The notes under the pieces: model-generated
What the model was told of the DNA's origin: nothing
Seen by the model: the letters and a program-made list of their open reading frames with translations, nothing else
The model's database searches: none
Assembly (NCBI GenBank): GCA_020439945.1
Contig: JAGRPB010000054.1
Span: forward strand, 1 to 32,084
DNA: 32,084 nt
Direction: 5' to 3'
Origin: Verrucomicrobiia bacterium
Lineage (GTDB): Bacteria > Verrucomicrobiota > Verrucomicrobiia > Verrucomicrobiales > DEV007
In this document: piece by piece, positions 8,119-16,661 of the stretch
Position numbering within the stretch: position 1 is the first letter of the stretch
How the letters are laid out: every line of letters begins with the position of its first letter
Position numbers and translations under genes: made by a program

Positions 8119-10365
8119 TCAATCCTTGGACGCCACCTTGCCTTCCTCCACCGGCACGAAGTATTCCATGTAGCCGATGAGCATTTCATCCACGGTCTGG
8201 TCGCCCCAGCGAACGGTTTTGGTGGGGTCGGGATTGGCCTGGTTGCCGGTGCTGTTGTCGAAGACGCCGGTGACCTTTACGGTGCTGCCTCGGGGGATCA
8301 GCTTCGGTTCCTTGAGTTCGTAGCGCAGCTGCCAGTTGAAATCGTAGCGCGGGATGTCGAGCAGGATCTCGTGCTCGCCATCCGGGTAGGTGACCTCGTA
8401 GCGAAAGGCCTTTCCGCGGGTATGCATGTGAGGCATGAAGCCGATGACGGGAATGTCGACGGGAGCCTTGCGGCTCATGCCTTCCTCGTGATTCGGCGCG
8501 CCCGGAGGAATCTCCAGCTTGCGATCGGCCAGGGGCAAGGTTTTCACCTCGTAACGAGGCGGGTTCTCGACAAACTTGAGCCCCATTTTCAGGCGTTCCT
8601 TTTTGGCCACTCCGCTGGGGGTGTAGTGAATCTGGAACTGCACCGTCGCACCAGCCGGCAGCTTTTTGGCAAAGCCTTCGGGATAGACGTGCGAACCATT
8701 CCCGGGAACGTAAGCCGCCCAATAGCCAGCTTCGGCTTCGCCCCGCCGCGTGACCTTGTCGCCACTCTTGAAAACCTGAACGATGACGTGATGAACGACG
8801 TCGTATTCCGACGGACGAATCTCCCAAGCGCCTACCCAGCGATCCTCGGTGAGTTCAAGTTTCACCGTGTCGTATTGGTAGGGCATGAAACCGTCGGCCT
8901 TGATGTCGTAGGCGTGACTGATGGGCACCACCAGGTCGGGCTCGCCGATGGTCCATTCGGTGGAAAAAGTGAGCGGTTCCGGCGCGTCGGCGGGATCGCC
9001 CATGGGACGGTCGGACGACTCCAGCCAGGCGAGTAGATCGGCTCGGTCGCGGGCTGAAAGGGAATGATCGTTCGCCCACGGACTCGGTCCGCCGTCGGCC
9101 TGCGGCGCGGCAAACCACGGCGGCATGGTGCCCTCGGTGACGACTCGCTTGATGACTTTGGCGCGGTCGTCGACTTCGACGAAATCATCGAGCGCGAACG
9201 GAGCGATCCCGCCTTCGTGATGACAACCAACGCAGTTCTGCTGAAGAATGCGCGCGACGTCGCGGTGATAGGTGACGTCGGTTTGAGTCAGGGAAGCGTC
9301 CTCGGTCTTGAGGTCGAGTTCGCATCCCGGGGCGGCCGTTGCCGAGATCAGGGGGCGCTCGTTTTTCAAGTGCGCCTCGATCGCGTCGACGAGGTATTCG
9401 TGTCGCGGTTTCTCGACGCTGTAGTTGATCCCATACTGATCGCTGAGCGCCCCGCGATAGAGGAGGGTGCGTTTGGAATCTAGAAAGAACACCTCCGTCG
9501 TTGTGGTCGCGCCGAGAGCAGTGGCGAAGGCTTTGTCTGTATCGTGAACGTAAGGCGCCTTGAGGCCGTGCTCTGCGATTTGGGGACGGATCTCGTCGAG
9601 GGTTTCACTGGCGAAAGGATTCACCAATACCAGCGGAATTCCCTGCGCCGCCAGCTTGGGTTCCAGCTCGGCGAGCGCGGGCAGGAACCGCTTGCTCACC
9701 GGACACGTCGCGCTGGTCATGGCGATGACCACGCCGCGATGATCTTTGGCTTCCGCGAGCGAATGCGTTTCGCCGTCGATTGTCGTGAAAGTGATGTCGG
9801 GAATCATGCGGCCCACACCGACGTCTTCCGGCTTGAGAATTTCCGGGCCGCTGGTGATCTCCGCGATTTCCGATTCGGTGATCGGATGCTCCGGCACTTC
9901 GGGAAGGATGCCGCTACCGAGTCGCTTCACCAAGGCGCGAACCGCGTCGAGCTCCGCGGCGTCGATGAGGTCGTCACGATTGCGATCGACTCGATCGAAC
10001 CAGCCTCCGCCACGCGATTCCTCGCGAGAAAGTTTCCCGTCCTTGTCGGTATCCAGCGCCGCCACGAAGGCATCGAGCCGGTCCGAACCATCGTCTCTCT
10101 TTTCTTCCGTTTCGCTTGAATCCGTGGCCGGTTTTTCACCGCGAACCGTTTCCCGGAATTCCGCCAGCGTCACCGATCCATCGCCGTTCCGGTCGTAGCG
10201 GGCTCGCGTGGCCGCGTCAGGAAGCTCTGCTTCGGTGACGGTTCCGTCGCCATCGCGATCGAAACGATGGAAAATGCCTTCGCCAAGGACCTTCTGTGCA
10301 TGCAGCGAACCCGCAGGCAAGCCGAGAATGATTACGAGGATGGTAAGGAGAGTGGGTCGCCACAT
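8119..10365 (-). CDS. EF-hand / redoxin / cytochrome c / Cu-monooxygenase-like multidomain exported protein
   Basis: A 748-residue protein with a signal peptide (LLTILVIILGLPAGSLHAQ). Four EF-hand-like calcium loops occur at 36-47 (DRDGDGTVTEAE), 58-69, 105-116 and 127-138. A peroxiredoxin/TlpA-like domain spans roughly 185-330 with a single active-site-type Cys221 (TCPVSKRF), so not the CxxC form. A cytochrome c site CVGCH is at 378-382 with TMPPWF as likely Met ligand. The C-terminal third resembles type II copper, ascorbate-dependent monooxygenases (PHM-like): YDVVHHVIVQVF, QFQIHYTPSG and MPHMHTRGK supply the His/Met ligands. Presumably a periplasmic electron-transfer or oxygenase protein, with the heme feeding copper sites. 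Its place upstream of DUF1592/DUF1552 genes fits that. Domain calls come from motifs; no substrate can be assigned. Confidence 0.9.
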   Translation of the reverse strand: MWRPTLLTILVIILGLPAGSLHAQKVLGEGIFHRFDRDGDGTVTEAELPDAATRARYDRNGDGSVTLAEFRETVRGEKPATDSSETEEKRDDGSDRLDAFVAALDTDKDGKLSREESRGGGWFDRVDRNRDDLIDAAELDAVRALVKRLGSGILPEVPEHPITESEIAEITSGPEILKPEDVGVGRMIPDITFTTIDGETHSLAEAKDHRGVVIAMTSATCPVSKRFLPALAELEPKLAAQGIPLVLVNPFASETLDEIRPQIAEHGLKAPYVHDTDKAFATALGATTTTEVFFLDSKRTLLYRGALSDQYGINYSVEKPRHEYLVDAIEAHLKNERPLISATAAPGCELDLKTEDASLTQTDVTYHRDVARILQQNCVGCHHEGGIAPFALDDFVEVDDRAKVIKRVVTEGTMPPWFAAPQADGGPSPWANDHSLSARDRADLLAWLESSDRPMGDPADAPEPLTFSTEWTIGEPDLVVPISHAYDIKADGFMPYQYDTVKLELTEDRWVGAWEIRPSEYDVVHHVIVQVFKSGDKVTRRGEAEAGYWAAYVPGNGSHVYPEGFAKKLPAGATVQFQIHYTPSGVAKKERLKMGLKFVENPPRYEVKTLPLADRKLEIPPGAPNHEEGMSRKAPVDIPVIGFMPHMHTRGKAFRYEVTYPDGEHEILLDIPRYDFNWQLRYELKEPKLIPRGSTVKVTGVFDNSTGNQANPDPTKTVRWGDQTVDEMLIGYMEYFVPVEEGKVASKD

Positions 10366-10558
10366 GAGAGGAACAGGGATCTTCGGGAGGAATGAACCGG
10401 CAACTCACTGACAGGTTCCGGTTTCGTGAAAAAAAGACGAAGCGTTTTGTCGTCTGGTTACAGATTAACACACTGGGAGCGCGTGCGTCTCGCCCGCTTC
10501 AATGACCAGGTGTAATCGCGCCCTTTTCAATCGGGAAAGTTCTCGCCAAACTCCGGGA

Positions 10559-11368
10559 ATGACTTTTCAGAAACCCTCTCTTCTGGCGCTCGCCTCCGCT
10601 GGCCTATTCACAGCAGCAGCCCTCTCCGCCGACGATTCCGGCTGGACCTCTCTTTTCAACGGCAAGGACCTGACCGGCTGGCACAAGCAGACGGAACGCG
10701 GTCAGCACGGCACCGGTGGAAATTGGGGCGTGACGGGAGACGGCGCGCTTTTTGGCGAACAGGATCCGCCCGGCTCTGGAAATGGCGGACTGCTTCTGAC
10801 CGACGAGAAATTCTCCCAGTTCGAGCTGGAGCTTTCCCTGAAACCCGATTGGGGTCCGGACAGCGGCGTCTTTGTTCGCACCGACGAACGTGGCGGTGGT
10901 TGGCAAATCTATGTCGATCATCACGACCACGGCAATGTCGGTCACATTCGGCTCGAGACGAAACCCTACAGCGTGCCGTTTCGTCCCTTCGGATTCTCCC
11001 GAATCGATCCCGAAAAACCGGAGCTCGAGATGGCCGTCGACTCGCGCACCAAGGATTGGCCCGACGATGTTTACGAAATGACCTGCACTCAGGAAGAGTG
11101 GCTGGAAGCCTGGAAAACGGGCGAATGGAACCGGATGAGGATTCGCGTCACCGGCGGCGAGCTACCCGTGATCGAGACGTGGGTCAACGATCTCGCCGTC
11201 TGCCGCATCGACCTGTCGAAGACGACGCATCCTCAATTCGATGAAGAAAAGGCTCGCGAAGCGGTCGAGCCGACCGGCGCCATCGGGCTTCAGGTCCATG
11301 GCGGGAAAAACTGGCAAGCCGGCTGGCGGGTCTATTGGAAAGACCTGCGGATAAAGCGGCTGGATTGA
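10559..11368 (+). CDS. DUF1080 (3-keto-disaccharide hydrolase-like) secreted protein
   Basis: Starting at the ATG at 10559 (MTFQKPSLLALASAGLFTAA) gives 269 residues with a signal peptide cleaved near ALSAD. The frame is open from 10502, but the extra 19 residues precede the signal. The DUF1080 opening WTSLFNGKDLTGWHKQ is clear, followed by the lectin-like jelly-roll strands (FSQFELELSLKPDWGPDSGVF, GGWQIYVDHH, GAIGLQVHGGKNW). The family fold is concanavalin-like; some members hydrolyse 3-keto-glycosides made by Gfo/Idh oxidoreductases, and such an oxidoreductase lies at the left end of the window. Whether this protein is an enzyme or a binding module is open. It is transcribed divergently from the copper/heme protein across about 190 bases. 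Confidence 0.92.
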   Translation: MTFQKPSLLALASAGLFTAAALSADDSGWTSLFNGKDLTGWHKQTERGQHGTGGNWGVTGDGALFGEQDPPGSGNGGLLLTDEKFSQFELELSLKPDWGPDSGVFVRTDERGGGWQIYVDHHDHGNVGHIRLETKPYSVPFRPFGFSRIDPEKPELEMAVDSRTKDWPDDVYEMTCTQEEWLEAWKTGEWNRMRIRVTGGELPVIETWVNDLAVCRIDLSKTTHPQFDEEKAREAVEPTGAIGLQVHGGKNWQAGWRVYWKDLRIKRLD

Positions 11369-11479
11369 TTTTCCGAACTCTGGATTCCGGCAAAACAGCC
11401 TCCCCGATTTCGCGGGTGGAACTGCGGTCATCCCGTGTTTCATTCGTTCCCCTCTCCCCTCATTGCCTTCACGACTTTC

Positions 11480-12979
11480 ATGAAAAACCTTTTCATCCCC
11501 CTCATCCTCGCAACGCTCGTTTTTTCATCGAACCTCCTGCGGGCCGACGATCGCCCCAATCTCATCGTTCTCATCGCCGACGACATCAGCCATGACGATC
11601 TCGGCTGCTACGGCAGCCCGAATGGCCGGACGCCGAACATCGATGCCCTTGCTGCAGAGGGGATGAAATTCACCAACGCCTACCTGACCGCCAGCAGTTG
11701 CAGCCCGAGCCGATCGAGCATCAACACGGGCCGCTATCCGCACAACAACGGCGAGGCCGCCGAATTGCACCGACCGATTTCCTGGCACCTGCCTTCCCTC
11801 GGCGGAATGCTTCGCGATGCTGGCTACCACACGGCCCTGGCCGGAAAAAATCACATGACCTGGAAGCCCGCGCCCGAGGGAGAGACGCCACCGACCGAGC
11901 CGTGGGTGAAGGAGTATTCGCCGAAAGTGGAAGGCAACTCGGGCGGCCATGGAAATTGGATCACGGCCTTGGACGAAGCGCCGAAAGACCAACCGTTCTA
12001 CCTGTGGCTGGCCGCGCTCGACGCCCACCGGGCCTGGGACGGCGACAAGGAATGGGACGAGACCGCCTACGGCCCGAAGCACATTCCGGCCGAGGTCGTT
12101 CTCCCGCCTGCCCTCGTCGACACGCCGGAAACGCGGGAAGATTTTGCTTCCTACCTCAACGAAGTCACTCGCTACGATCACTTTGTCGGGCAGGTTGCCG
12201 ATTGGCTGAAAGCGAACGGTGAATTCGAAAATACCTGGCTCGTCATCATCGCGGACAACGGCCGACCTTTCCCTAGAGCTAAGACGCGATTGATCGACGA
12301 TGGCATGCAGACCTATTTCATCGCCACCGGTCCTGGCATCAACGAACCGGGCAGCGTCTCGGATTCGCTCATCAGCGTTCTCGACATCGCCCCCACCTTC
12401 GCCGCGCTCGCCGGGATGGAGAAAAGCCCGACCTTCCAAGGCCGCGACCTCGCGCCAGTTTTCGCCGATCCCACGGCTACCATTCGGCCTTTCGCTTTTT
12501 CCGAGCACAACTGGCATGACTACGAAGCCCACGGTCGTGGTGTCCGCGATGGCCGCTGGCTTTTCATCCGCAACTTCCGCCCTCAACTCGCGCTCCAAGG
12601 TCCGGCCGACTCGGTGAAATCCGATTCCTTCCAGGCACTGCGTGCCGCTCGCGATTCCTCGGAACCATTGCCGCCGATCCAGGCCGACATCTTTCTCGCG
12701 CCGCGTCCCGAAGTCGAACTTTACGACACCCAAGGTGATCCTCATCAGATCGCCAACCTCGCTGGCAATCCCACCTACGCGGGTATTGAGAAGAAACTCG
12801 CCGACGCGCTCGATCGCTGGATGGACCAGACCGCCGATTCGGTGCCCGACGAAATCAGTCCCGACACCTTCAGTCGAGAAACCGGCGACCCACTTCCGAA
12901 CGTCAAGCGCAACGAAGCGTGGAAAGCCCCCGCCGGCGCCGATCGCCACGCCGACCAAAACAACGCTGAAGGCATCTGA
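11480..12979 (+). CDS. secreted sulfatase, sulfamidase (SGSH)-like
   Basis: The ATG at 11480 (MKNLFIPLILATLVFSSNLL) begins with a signal peptide; 499 residues. Metal-binding ADD at 33-35, formylglycine site CSPSR at 74-78 followed by SSINTGR, and the later site IIADNGRPFPRAKTR. DNG-x-PFP is the sulfamidase pattern, so this is a second S1_8-like enzyme beside the one at 506-2095. The two are clearly different sequences (for instance SNPKCSPCR against ASSCSPSR) and so are not a recent duplication. The C-terminal region (VELYDTQGDPHQIANLAGNP) is the usual sulfatase subdomain. It starts 111 bases after the DUF1080 gene and is followed closely by an SGNH hydrolase. Confidence 0.95.
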   Translation: MKNLFIPLILATLVFSSNLLRADDRPNLIVLIADDISHDDLGCYGSPNGRTPNIDALAAEGMKFTNAYLTASSCSPSRSSINTGRYPHNNGEAAELHRPISWHLPSLGGMLRDAGYHTALAGKNHMTWKPAPEGETPPTEPWVKEYSPKVEGNSGGHGNWITALDEAPKDQPFYLWLAALDAHRAWDGDKEWDETAYGPKHIPAEVVLPPALVDTPETREDFASYLNEVTRYDHFVGQVADWLKANGEFENTWLVIIADNGRPFPRAKTRLIDDGMQTYFIATGPGINEPGSVSDSLISVLDIAPTFAALAGMEKSPTFQGRDLAPVFADPTATIRPFAFSEHNWHDYEAHGRGVRDGRWLFIRNFRPQLALQGPADSVKSDSFQALRAARDSSEPLPPIQADIFLAPRPEVELYDTQGDPHQIANLAGNPTYAGIEKKLADALDRWMDQTADSVPDEISPDTFSRETGDPLPNVKRNEAWKAPAGADRHADQNNAEGI

Positions 12980-13031
12980 AATCACCGTCAAACGCACGGG
13001 CGTTTCGCAAACGCCAGCCGAACTCGATCCC

Positions 13032-13859
13032 ATGAAATTTTCTCACCGCTTTTTCACCCTCCTCATCCTCGCTACAAGTATTCCTCTCGCTGCTGCGGAA
13101 AAGGATACCGAGCCCACCAACGCCGAGGAAGCTGCGGCGAAAAAGGCGGCCGCCGAGGCGAAGGTCGACGCCGAATATGCGGCTCTCGTTGCCAAGCTAC
13201 CGCCCGCCGAGCAAGCATGGGAAGAAGTGCTTCAGGCCGAACTCGGCAATTTCTACCTGCCCATTCACAAGAAGGAGAGAATCGCAGGCCGCTCGAATGC
13301 CTGGGACTTCGTGAAAGACGATCTCGCGCTTCCCCGCGTTCTCCTCATCGGCGACTCCGTGTCTCGAGGTTACACCCAGGCCGTGCGTCGTGAGATGAAA
13401 GGCGAAGCCAATGTCCATCGGGCTCCTGCCAACTGCGGCCCCACCGCCACCGGTCTCAAGAAGCTCGACGTCTGGCTCGGCGGCGGAAACTGGGATGTCA
13501 TTCACTTCAACTTCGGCATCCACGATCGCCGAACGCCTCCCGCCGACTATGAGCAGCGCCTCGACGAAATCGTCACCCGCCTCAAAGCCACCGGTGCCAC
13601 CGTCATCTGGGCAAGCACCACGCCGATCCCGCCCGATGGCAAGGAAGGCCCCGAAATGACGCCCGCCATCGTCGAGCGAAACGCCATCGCCGCGCGAGTG
13701 ATGGAAAAGCACGGCGTCGCCACTGACGACCTCTTCACCTTCATCACCCCTCACCTCGCCGAAGTCCAGAATCCACAGGATGTCCACTTCAACAGCCAAG
13801 GTTACGATCTGCTGGGAAGTCAGGTGGCGAAATCAATTCGGGACGCCTTGGCACGATAG
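13032..13859 (+). CDS. secreted SGNH/GDSL hydrolase
   Basis: The ATG at 13032 starts MKFSHRFFTLLILATSIPLA, a signal peptide; 275 residues. A short Ala/Lys/Glu-rich helix (NAEEAAAKKAAAEAK) links it to the catalytic domain. Block I is LLIGDSVSRG with the Ser nucleophile; the Gly block is around APANCGP; block III reads FNFGIHD, with His where the usual Asn stands in GxND; block V is DVHFNSQGY with the Asp-x-x-His pair. The family cleaves acetyl or other acyl esters, often on polysaccharides. The frame is open far upstream (12642) inside the sulfatase gene, but that part is an out-of-frame shadow. It starts 52 bases after the sulfatase stop, so co-transcription is likely. Confidence 0.93.
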   Translation: MKFSHRFFTLLILATSIPLAAAEKDTEPTNAEEAAAKKAAAEAKVDAEYAALVAKLPPAEQAWEEVLQAELGNFYLPIHKKERIAGRSNAWDFVKDDLALPRVLLIGDSVSRGYTQAVRREMKGEANVHRAPANCGPTATGLKKLDVWLGGGNWDVIHFNFGIHDRRTPPADYEQRLDEIVTRLKATGATVIWASTTPIPPDGKEGPEMTPAIVERNAIAARVMEKHGVATDDLFTFITPHLAEVQNPQDVHFNSQGYDLLGSQVAKSIRDALAR

Positions 13860-13864
13860 CTCAT

Positions 13865-13937
13865 TGAGCGAAAAATGGCAAATTATCGCTCAAATTTATG
13901 GATAAACCTGAGCGATAAAGTATCGTTTTTTCGCTCA
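13865..13937. promoter_or_regulatory. tandem palindromic operator over the Fic gene start
   Basis: Four half-sites of TGAGCGA(A/T)AA alternate in orientation: 13865 (+), 13883-13892 (-), 13909-13918 (+) and 13927-13937 (-). They form two palindromes of 28 and 29 bases (TGAGCGA, 14 or 15 bases, TCGCTCA), 16 bases apart; the last half-site includes the first base of the Fic ATG. TTATCGCTCA and TGAGCGATAA are perfect inverted repeats, as are the outer TGAGCGAAAAA and TTTTTCGCTCA. The natural reading is an autoregulatory operator bound by the Fic protein's own C-terminal helix-turn-helix. Confidence 0.8.
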
Positions 13938-15052
13938 TGCGATGGAACTGGCAGCTTCCGGATTGGCCCGATTTTACTTACGACGCCGAGGCACTGCGAT
14001 CTTTGGAAGCGGCGTTTCTTAGAGATTCGGGCCGGATCTCGGGCACCTTTTCGCACCTCGACTCTTTGGAGCAGGATGGGATTCGGATTGAATTACTCAC
14101 GGACGAAGGGATGCAGACATCCCGGATCGAGGGAGAAATCCTGGACCGGCAAAGCGTTCAGGCTTCACTTCAGCAGGGCTTCGGTCTCAAGGTAGATCGC
14201 CAACGAGGCATTGGCCCCCGCGAAAGAGGAATCGCAGACCTGCTGGTGGACAACTGGCAACGGTTCGCTAACCCGCTCGATGACAAGATGCTGTGCGGAT
14301 GGCATCGAAAGCTGATGCTGGCTCAACTGGAGGATACATCGCTCGGTTCATATCGAACCGGCGACGAACCGATGCAGATCGTCACCGGAGATCCATTTGA
14401 CCCCGAAGTTCATTTCGAGGCGCCGCCCTCATCCACCGTCGCGGGTGAAATGAGCGCATTTTTAAACTGGTTCAACGAAACCACCCCTAACGAAAAAAAC
14501 ATCCCTATTTCCGCCCTGACACGGTCGGCTTTGACCCATCTCCGCTTCCAATCAATCCACCCTTTTGTTGATGGCAATGGTCGTATTGGACGCGCGATTT
14601 CCGAAAAAGCGCTTTTCCAAGCGACCGGCCGCCCGCTGCTCGTGGCGCTCTCGGAAACCATCGAGGCGGAGAGGAAGCAATACTATGAAGCGCTCGCCGC
14701 CACCCGCTTTACCAACGAGACGACCGAATGGATTGTGTGGTTTGGCGGAATGGTCCTGAAGTCGATCCACACTTCCCTCCAACGAATCGAGTTCGTGATT
14801 CAAAAGACTCGCTTCTTTGATCGTTTCGGTGACCGATTCAATCCACGCCAGGCGAAGGCGCTTCGGCGAATGTTTCGTGAAGGTCCGTCAGGTTTCGAGG
14901 GTGGGCTGAGTGCCGGCAACTACCTCACCATCACCAAGACCTCTGCCGCGACAGCACGGCGCGATTTGGGGGAACTGGTAAGGATGGGCGCCCTCGCAAA
15001 GACGGGGCAACGAAAAGGAACACGCTATTTTTTGATGCTTGGAAACGAATAG
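13937..15052 (+). CDS. Fic-family AMP-transferase with inhibitory helix and C-terminal winged HTH
   Basis: A 371-residue protein starting MRWNWQLPDWPDFTYD, an N-terminal DUF4172-like region. TSRIEG at 61-66 fits the (S/T)xxxE(G/N) inhibitory motif, so Glu65 probably clamps the ATP site (class II Fic). The catalytic motif HPFVDGNGRIGR at 208-219 is complete. The last ~50 residues (NYLTITKTSAATARRDLGELV, then KGTRYFLM) look like a winged helix-turn-helix. Fic enzymes transfer AMP from ATP to a target hydroxyl; targets of this group are mostly unknown. The start codon lies inside a double palindrome, consistent with self-repression. No antitoxin-like small gene sits beside it. It interrupts an otherwise catabolic plus-strand run and may have been inserted there. 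Confidence 0.94.
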   Translation: MRWNWQLPDWPDFTYDAEALRSLEAAFLRDSGRISGTFSHLDSLEQDGIRIELLTDEGMQTSRIEGEILDRQSVQASLQQGFGLKVDRQRGIGPRERGIADLLVDNWQRFANPLDDKMLCGWHRKLMLAQLEDTSLGSYRTGDEPMQIVTGDPFDPEVHFEAPPSSTVAGEMSAFLNWFNETTPNEKNIPISALTRSALTHLRFQSIHPFVDGNGRIGRAISEKALFQATGRPLLVALSETIEAERKQYYEALAATRFTNETTEWIVWFGGMVLKSIHTSLQRIEFVIQKTRFFDRFGDRFNPRQAKALRRMFREGPSGFEGGLSAGNYLTITKTSAATARRDLGELVRMGALAKTGQRKGTRYFLMLGNE

Positions 15053-15064
15053 GGCGCCTTCGAG

Positions 15065-16591
15065 GTGTTGCCGCGAAAGTCACGAAATGTTTCACTGCTT
15101 CCCGTGTTTCACATTTCATTTCCCGTTCCCACAAAACCGAGTTGGCGTCGCCCCTTGACTCCATTCTTCGGTTTTTTTCTTACACTGTCCTTCATCATTA
15201 CCGCCTCCGTCGCGTCGACCGTCGAAAAGCAAAACGTTCTCTTCATCGCAGTCGATGATCTGCGAGTCGAACTGGGGTGCTACGGAGATGCTCACGTCCT
15301 TTCGCCGAACATCGATCGGCTGGCTGAGCAGGGCACTCTTTTCGAGCGGGCCTATTGCCAACAGACAGTCTGCAATCCTTCGCGCGCTTCGGTTTTGACG
15401 GGCCTTCGTCCCGATACCCTTCGTGTCTGGGATCTCGTCACCCACTTTCGTCAGAACAGACCAGATACCGTGACGCTCCCGCAATTGTTCAAGCAGAGCG
15501 GCTATCACGCCCAATGCGTCGGCAAGATCTTCCACAACTGGCGTCAGGACGATTTCAAGGGCGATCCCGATTCCTGGAGCGTGCCTTCAGTGCTGCACTA
15601 CAACAGCCACGCCAACGACAAGCCACAGGTCGGCAGCGGAGAGGTTCCGCCCAACCTCGCCTCGGGTCGGCTCGGACACGAATGTCGCGACGTCTCGGAC
15701 GAGGCCTATTTCGATGGACGGGTGGCAAAGACGGCCATCGAGGCGATGAGATCGATTCACGAAAAGGGCGATCCCTTTTTCCTCGCGGTCGGTTTTTGGA
15801 AACCCCACACGCCATTCAACGCTCCGAAGAAATACTGGGATCTCTACGACCCTGAAACCATCCCCCTACCGTCTCACCTGTCTCCTCCCGCTGGCGTTCC
15901 GGAGATCGCGCTCACGAAAGATCGTTTCGATGGCGAGAAGGAAGCAACCCTGCTGCGCGAAATGCATCACGGACACCTCGCGGCGATCAGCTATCTCGAT
16001 GCCCAGGTCGGCAAGGTGCTCGACGAACTCGATTCGCTCGGCCTCCGCGAGAATACGGTCGTGGTTTTCTGGTCTGACCACGGACTTCACCTCGGCGAAC
16101 ACGGCCTGACCCGAAAAACCACCGCCTTCGAACTCGATGCCGGTGTGCCGCTGATCATCGACGCTCCCGGTCATCCCAATGGCCAGCGCACCAATTCACT
16201 GGTCGAATTGCTCGATCTCTACCCCACCCTCGCCGATCTTTGTGGGCTGAAGGCCCCCGACGAACTTGAGGGCGTCTCGCTGGTGCCGGTGCTCGATGAT
16301 CCCGCAGCGATGGTGAAAGATGTCGCCATCACCCAGACCCCGCGACCCAACTACCTGCGCGGCAAACCACCCGAGATCATGGGCTACTCCATCCGCACCG
16401 ATCGCTATCGCTACAACGAATGGCGGGACTGGAAATCCGGCGAGGCGCAAGCTCGCGAACTCTACGATCACGAATCTGACCCACTGGAGACCGAGAACCT
16501 GATCTATCGGGATCGCTATGCCGACACGATCTCCGACCTGGCAGAACGGATGCGAGAGCGTCTCCCACGAACCAAGCACGAAGTTCCGTAG
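15065..16591 (+). CDS. secreted sulfatase, iduronate-2-sulfatase-like
   Basis: A 508-residue sulfatase. There is no ATG near the start: the longest form uses GTG at 15065, while a TTG at 15155 would begin directly with a signal peptide ([20 protein letters not shown]). From the GTG start, VDD lies at 63-65 and the formylglycine site CNPSR at 103-107, followed by [16 protein letters not shown]. This LRPDT-x-x-x-x-D stretch and the later VGKIFH are strongly reminiscent of iduronate-2-sulfatase (IDS, SulfAtlas S1_7). The second metal site is [13 protein letters not shown]. This suggests removal of a 2-O-sulfate from a hexuronic acid, which fits a nearby uronan lyase, but substrate is inferred. 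It begins 12 bases after the Fic stop. Confidence 0.94.
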   Translation: MLPRKSRNVSLLPVFHISFPVPTKPSWRRPLTPFFGFFLTLSFIITASVASTVEKQNVLFIAVDDLRVELGCYGDAHVLSPNIDRLAEQGTLFERAYCQQTVCNPSRASVLTGLRPDTLRVWDLVTHFRQNRPDTVTLPQLFKQSGYHAQCVGKIFHNWRQDDFKGDPDSWSVPSVLHYNSHANDKPQVGSGEVPPNLASGRLGHECRDVSDEAYFDGRVAKTAIEAMRSIHEKGDPFFLAVGFWKPHTPFNAPKKYWDLYDPETIPLPSHLSPPAGVPEIALTKDRFDGEKEATLLREMHHGHLAAISYLDAQVGKVLDELDSLGLRENTVVVFWSDHGLHLGEHGLTRKTTAFELDAGVPLIIDAPGHPNGQRTNSLVELLDLYPTLADLCGLKAPDELEGVSLVPVLDDPAAMVKDVAITQTPRPNYLRGKPPEIMGYSIRTDRYRYNEWRDWKSGEAQARELYDHESDPLETENLIYRDRYADTISDLAERMRERLPRTKHEVP

Positions 16592-16661
16592 CCGCGCTCA
16601 CCAGAGCGTGGAACCCGCTGCCCGCCAAACGGCCACCTTCTGGCGAAGACGGCCACCTAAT

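Noticed and set aside
11525..13033. 502-residue minus-strand open frame opposite the second sulfatase
   Set aside because: Shadow of the sulfatase codon pattern, no motif, no plausible start context.
13937..15052. Fic gene as toxin of a toxin-antitoxin pair
   Set aside because: The inhibitory motif is inside the protein and no small antitoxin gene lies beside it.
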